Shown here: in pieces, positions 14,032 through 16,065 of the stretch
Position numbering within the stretch: position 1 is the first letter of the stretch
Layout: every line of letters starts with the position of its first letter
NCBI GenBank assembly: GCA_964496475.1
Contig: CAZBZS010000054.1
Span: 1 to 16,065 of the forward strand
Source of the DNA: JASLPR01 sp964496475
Lineage (GTDB): Bacteria; Chloroflexota; UBA11872; VXNJ01
Reading direction: 5' to 3'
Length of the DNA: 16,065 nucleotides
Position numbers and translations under genes: made by a program
Notes under the pieces: model-generated
What the model saw: the letters and a program-made list of their open reading frames with translations, nothing else
Told to the model about the DNA's origin: nothing
Databases searched by the model: none

Positions 14032-14751
14032 TTGGACGCGGTAAGGCTGCGAGAGGTGGTCAAGAATTTTGGCGCGGTACGGGCGCTGGACGGGCTGTCG
14101 CTGGGGATTCTAGAGGGCACGATCTACGGCATTCTGGGGCCGAACGGGGCGGGGAAGACAACGACGATTCGGCTGATAGCCGGATTGCTGGACGCGGATG
14201 AGGGGGAAGTGCGGCTGCTGGAGCGGGCGCCGGGATCGACGGAGTCGCTGGCGAACATGGGCTACATGCCGCAGGCGGCGGCGCTGTATGACGAATTGAC
14301 GGTGCGGGAAAACGTGGCGTTTTTCGCGGCCTGCTACGGGCGGAATGAGGCTAGTGCGGCGGATGAGGCGGTAGAGTTCGTGGGCCTGCAGGAAAGGGCC
14401 GGCAGCCAGGTGCGCACGCTGAGCGGAGGAATGAAGCAGCGGGTGTCGTTGGCATGTGCGATCGCGCATGAGCCGAGGATTTTGCTGCTGGATGAGCCGA
14501 CGGTGGGGGTCGATCCATCGTTGCGAGCGCAGCTCTGGGAACGGTTTCGCAAGATGGCGGCGGGGGGGACGACGATCCTGGTGTCGAGTCACATCATGGA
14601 TGAGGCGGAGCGCTGCGACACGCTGGGGCTGATTCTGCGAGGACGGCTGCTGGCGGAAGGGTCGGCTGGTGAAATCCGGGAGCGAGCCGGGACGGAGGAT
14701 CTGGAGGGGGCGTTTCTGACGCTGGCGGGGCGGGGAAATGAAGCCGCGTAA
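14032..14751 (+). CDS. ABC exporter ATP-binding subunit (ABC-2 type)
   Basis: A 239-residue protein from TTG 14032, with GAGAGGA (14018-14024) as ribosome-binding site 7 nt upstream. All nucleotide-binding motifs are present: Walker A GPNGAGKT (36-43), Q-loop MPQ (79-81), signature LSGGMKQR (130-137), Walker B ILLLDEPT (150-157), and the switch His177 in SSHIMDE (175-181). The type is that of DrrA/CcmA-like ATPases, which power ABC-2 exporters for drugs, lipids or polysaccharides. Its 3' end overlaps the permease gene by 14 nt, so the two are translationally coupled and form one transporter. It lacks the long C-terminal extension found in carbohydrate exporters with terminal-group recognition (Wzt type). 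The cargo cannot be told. Confidence 0.96.
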   Translation: MDAVRLREVVKNFGAVRALDGLSLGILEGTIYGILGPNGAGKTTTIRLIAGLLDADEGEVRLLERAPGSTESLANMGYMPQAAALYDELTVRENVAFFAACYGRNEASAADEAVEFVGLQERAGSQVRTLSGGMKQRVSLACAIAHEPRILLLDEPTVGVDPSLRAQLWERFRKMAAGGTTILVSSHIMDEAERCDTLGLILRGRLLAEGSAGEIRERAGTEDLEGAFLTLAGRGNEAA

Positions 14752-15835
14752 TGTGATTCTGGTGGCGAAACGGGTGGTGTGGCAGTTGCGGTGGGATCGC
14801 CGCACGCTGGCGCTGATTTTCGTGGTGCCGACGGTGATGGTGCTGCTGCTGGGTCTGGTGCTGCGAGCGGGGGAGGGGAAGCTGACGCTGCTGGTGGCGG
14901 CGGAGGATGTGCTGATGGAGGCGGCGGCAACAACGGCGGCGGGAGCGTTGCAGGGGGTGGGGCCGGCGGATATGGCGATTGAGGCGGTGGAGCTGAGTGA
15001 AGGCTACGCGCGGCTGCGGGACGGAGAGGCGGAGGGAATGCTGGTGCTATCCGTGGAGGGCGATCCGCGACTGGTGCTGGAGGGCACGCGACCACCGGTG
15101 ACGGATGGTCTGACGAGATTTGCGCAGCAGGCGGCGCTGATGTTGCGGTCGGCGCGGCAGGGGCAGTTGCCGGCGGATAGGCCGGCGCCGGAGTTGGAGC
15201 GTGAGTTCGTGCGAGCGGGGCCAGAGCTAGACATCGTGGACGGGCTGGCGCCAGCGTTCATCTCGTTTTTTGGATACCTCTTCGTGTTCTTGCTGACTTC
15301 GGTGGCGTTCTTGCGAGAACGTCAGCAGGGGACGCTGGAACGGCTGATGATCACGCCGATTCGGCGGTTGGAAATTCTGGCCGGGTACATGGTGGGGCTG
15401 GGTTTTTTCGCTCTTTTGCAGATGTTCGTGATCGTGACCGTGACGATACTGGCGCTACAGATCCATATGTTTGGCAACCTGTTGTGGGTATTTCTGACGG
15501 TGGCGTTGCTGACGCTGGGAGCGGTGAATCTGGGGATTCTAGCGTCAACCTACGCGCGGAATGAATTTCAGGTGGTGCAGTTCATGCCGATGCTGGTGGT
15601 GCCGCAAGCGCTGTTGAGCGGGACGTTCTTTCCGCTGGTGGGGATGCCGAACTGGATAATCTGGCTGTCGAAAATCATGCCGATGACCTATGCGGTGGAG
15701 GCTGTGAGAGCGGTGATGGTGGGCGGGAGCGGGATCCACGAGACGGTGGTGTGGCGAGGGATGCTGGTGCTGCTGGGGTTTGCGCTGCTGTTCCTGGTGG
15801 CGGGCGCGCGGACGCTGCGGCGGGGGCCGACTTGA
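14738..15835 (+). CDS. ABC-2 type exporter permease subunit
   Basis: A 365-residue protein from ATG 14738 with GGGGAA just upstream. The architecture is that of ABC2_membrane_3 permeases: a membrane segment at about 21-43, an extracytoplasmic domain of about 120 residues (45-165), then five segments (near 169-190, 213-235, 245-262, 278-300, 338-358). The cytoplasmic coupling loop RERQQGTLERLMITPIRR (193-210) is the conserved contact with the ATPase. YARNEFQVVQFMPMLVVPQ and LLSGTFFPL (about 272-300) are also family hallmarks. With the overlapping ATPase gene it forms a complete half-transporter pair working as a 2+2 assembly. A drug, lipid or small-molecule efflux role is usual for this class; the cargo is unknown. 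Confidence 0.95.
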   Translation: MKPRNVILVAKRVVWQLRWDRRTLALIFVVPTVMVLLLGLVLRAGEGKLTLLVAAEDVLMEAAATTAAGALQGVGPADMAIEAVELSEGYARLRDGEAEGMLVLSVEGDPRLVLEGTRPPVTDGLTRFAQQAALMLRSARQGQLPADRPAPELEREFVRAGPELDIVDGLAPAFISFFGYLFVFLLTSVAFLRERQQGTLERLMITPIRRLEILAGYMVGLGFFALLQMFVIVTVTILALQIHMFGNLLWVFLTVALLTLGAVNLGILASTYARNEFQVVQFMPMLVVPQALLSGTFFPLVGMPNWIIWLSKIMPMTYAVEAVRAVMVGGSGIHETVVWRGMLVLLGFALLFLVAGARTLRRGPT

Positions 15836-15842
15836 GGACGAA

Positions 15843-16065
15843 ATGATCGAGGCGCTAGCCCAGATCGTGGGCACGGCGAATGTGGACGGATCGCCGGCAG
15901 CGAGGGTGACGTACGCGGTGGACGGGACGGTGGGATATAGAGGATCGCCGGCGGCAATCGTGTTCCCGGGAACGGATCTGGAAGTGGCGCGGGTGCTGGG
16001 TATGGCGAGCGCGAAGGGCTGGACGGTGGTGGGGAGGGGTGGGGGGACGAGCCTGGCGGCGGCAC
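15843..16065 (+). CDS. FAD-linked oxidase (glycolate oxidase GlcD-like), N-terminal part, cut by right edge
   Basis: The ATG at 15843 lies 7 nt after the permease stop, with GAGGACGAA as ribosome-binding site, and the frame is open for 74 codons to the window end. The sequence PAAIVFPGTDLEVARVLGMA, followed by GWTVVGRGGGTSLAAA, is the start of the PCMH-type FAD-binding domain (PF01565). Its usual form is 'P..VV.P....EV..V...A...G..V..RGGGTSL.G'. Members oxidise 2-hydroxy acids such as glycolate or D-lactate, or are related flavoproteins. Tight spacing puts it in the ABC operon, though a functional link is not evident. Subfamily and substrate cannot be set from this part. Confidence 0.85.
   Translation, partial: MIEALAQIVGTANVDGSPAARVTYAVDGTVGYRGSPAAIVFPGTDLEVARVLGMASAKGWTVVGRGGGTSLAAA

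Overview
The window is a high-GC bacterial chromosome fragment, probably from a metagenome-assembled genome because it contains a 10-N scaffold gap. Several traits point to Chloroflexota, with moderate confidence. The lipoprotein at 394-2391 carries two copies of the 'GG...WG.P(I/V)(S/T)...QYF...LE/D' module that I associate with that phylum. TTG starts are frequent. The neighbourhood also has a fused MFS/spermidine-synthase-like protein, a serine-hydrolase start and a glycolate-oxidase-type FAD protein. No rRNA, tRNA, CRISPR array, transposase or phage gene was found.

Region 1 (1-5561, minus strand). Reading leftward from 5561 there is a membrane protein with one extracytoplasmic beta-rich domain (4377-5561), a multi-spanning GT-C-type glycosyltransferase-like protein (2497-4380, 4-nt overlap), a large lipoprotein with a predicted beta-propeller (394-2391), and the start of a second lipoprotein-like gene that runs off the left edge (1-228). 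Region 2 (5723-8643, plus strand) diverges from it across a 161-bp spacer with two inverted repeats. It holds a SAM-dependent methyltransferase, a second ectodomain membrane protein that looks like a shorter paralogue of the one at 4377-5561, and a second GT-C-like membrane protein. All are spaced by 0 nt or overlap. A DegT-family sugar aminotransferase (8731-9876) follows. Together these look like a surface-glycan (exopolysaccharide, S-layer or lipoglycan) assembly locus: a sugar is aminated, a sugar or lipid is methylated, and two lipid-linked-sugar transferases each act with a dedicated membrane partner. The exact glycan is unknown.

Region 3 (9877-10738) is an 860-bp gene-poor stretch unusually rich in perfect inverted repeats. 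Region 4 (10739-16065) is mixed housekeeping and accessory content: a TolB/PD40-repeat lipoprotein; a truncated serine hydrolase that ends at the assembly gap; a convergent fused transporter/spermidine-synthase-like protein that lacks the usual catalytic Asp; a divergent two-gene ABC-2 exporter; and the start of an FAD-linked oxidase cut by the right edge.

Two compositional observations cut across the genes. From about 8.8 kb rightwards the plus strand is strongly G-rich whatever the gene orientation, and the DegT gene appears to switch codon style part-way. The gap at 12173-12182 is flanked by a 48-bp duplication whose two copies differ only by five changes to G, so the gap is probably an assembly artefact.
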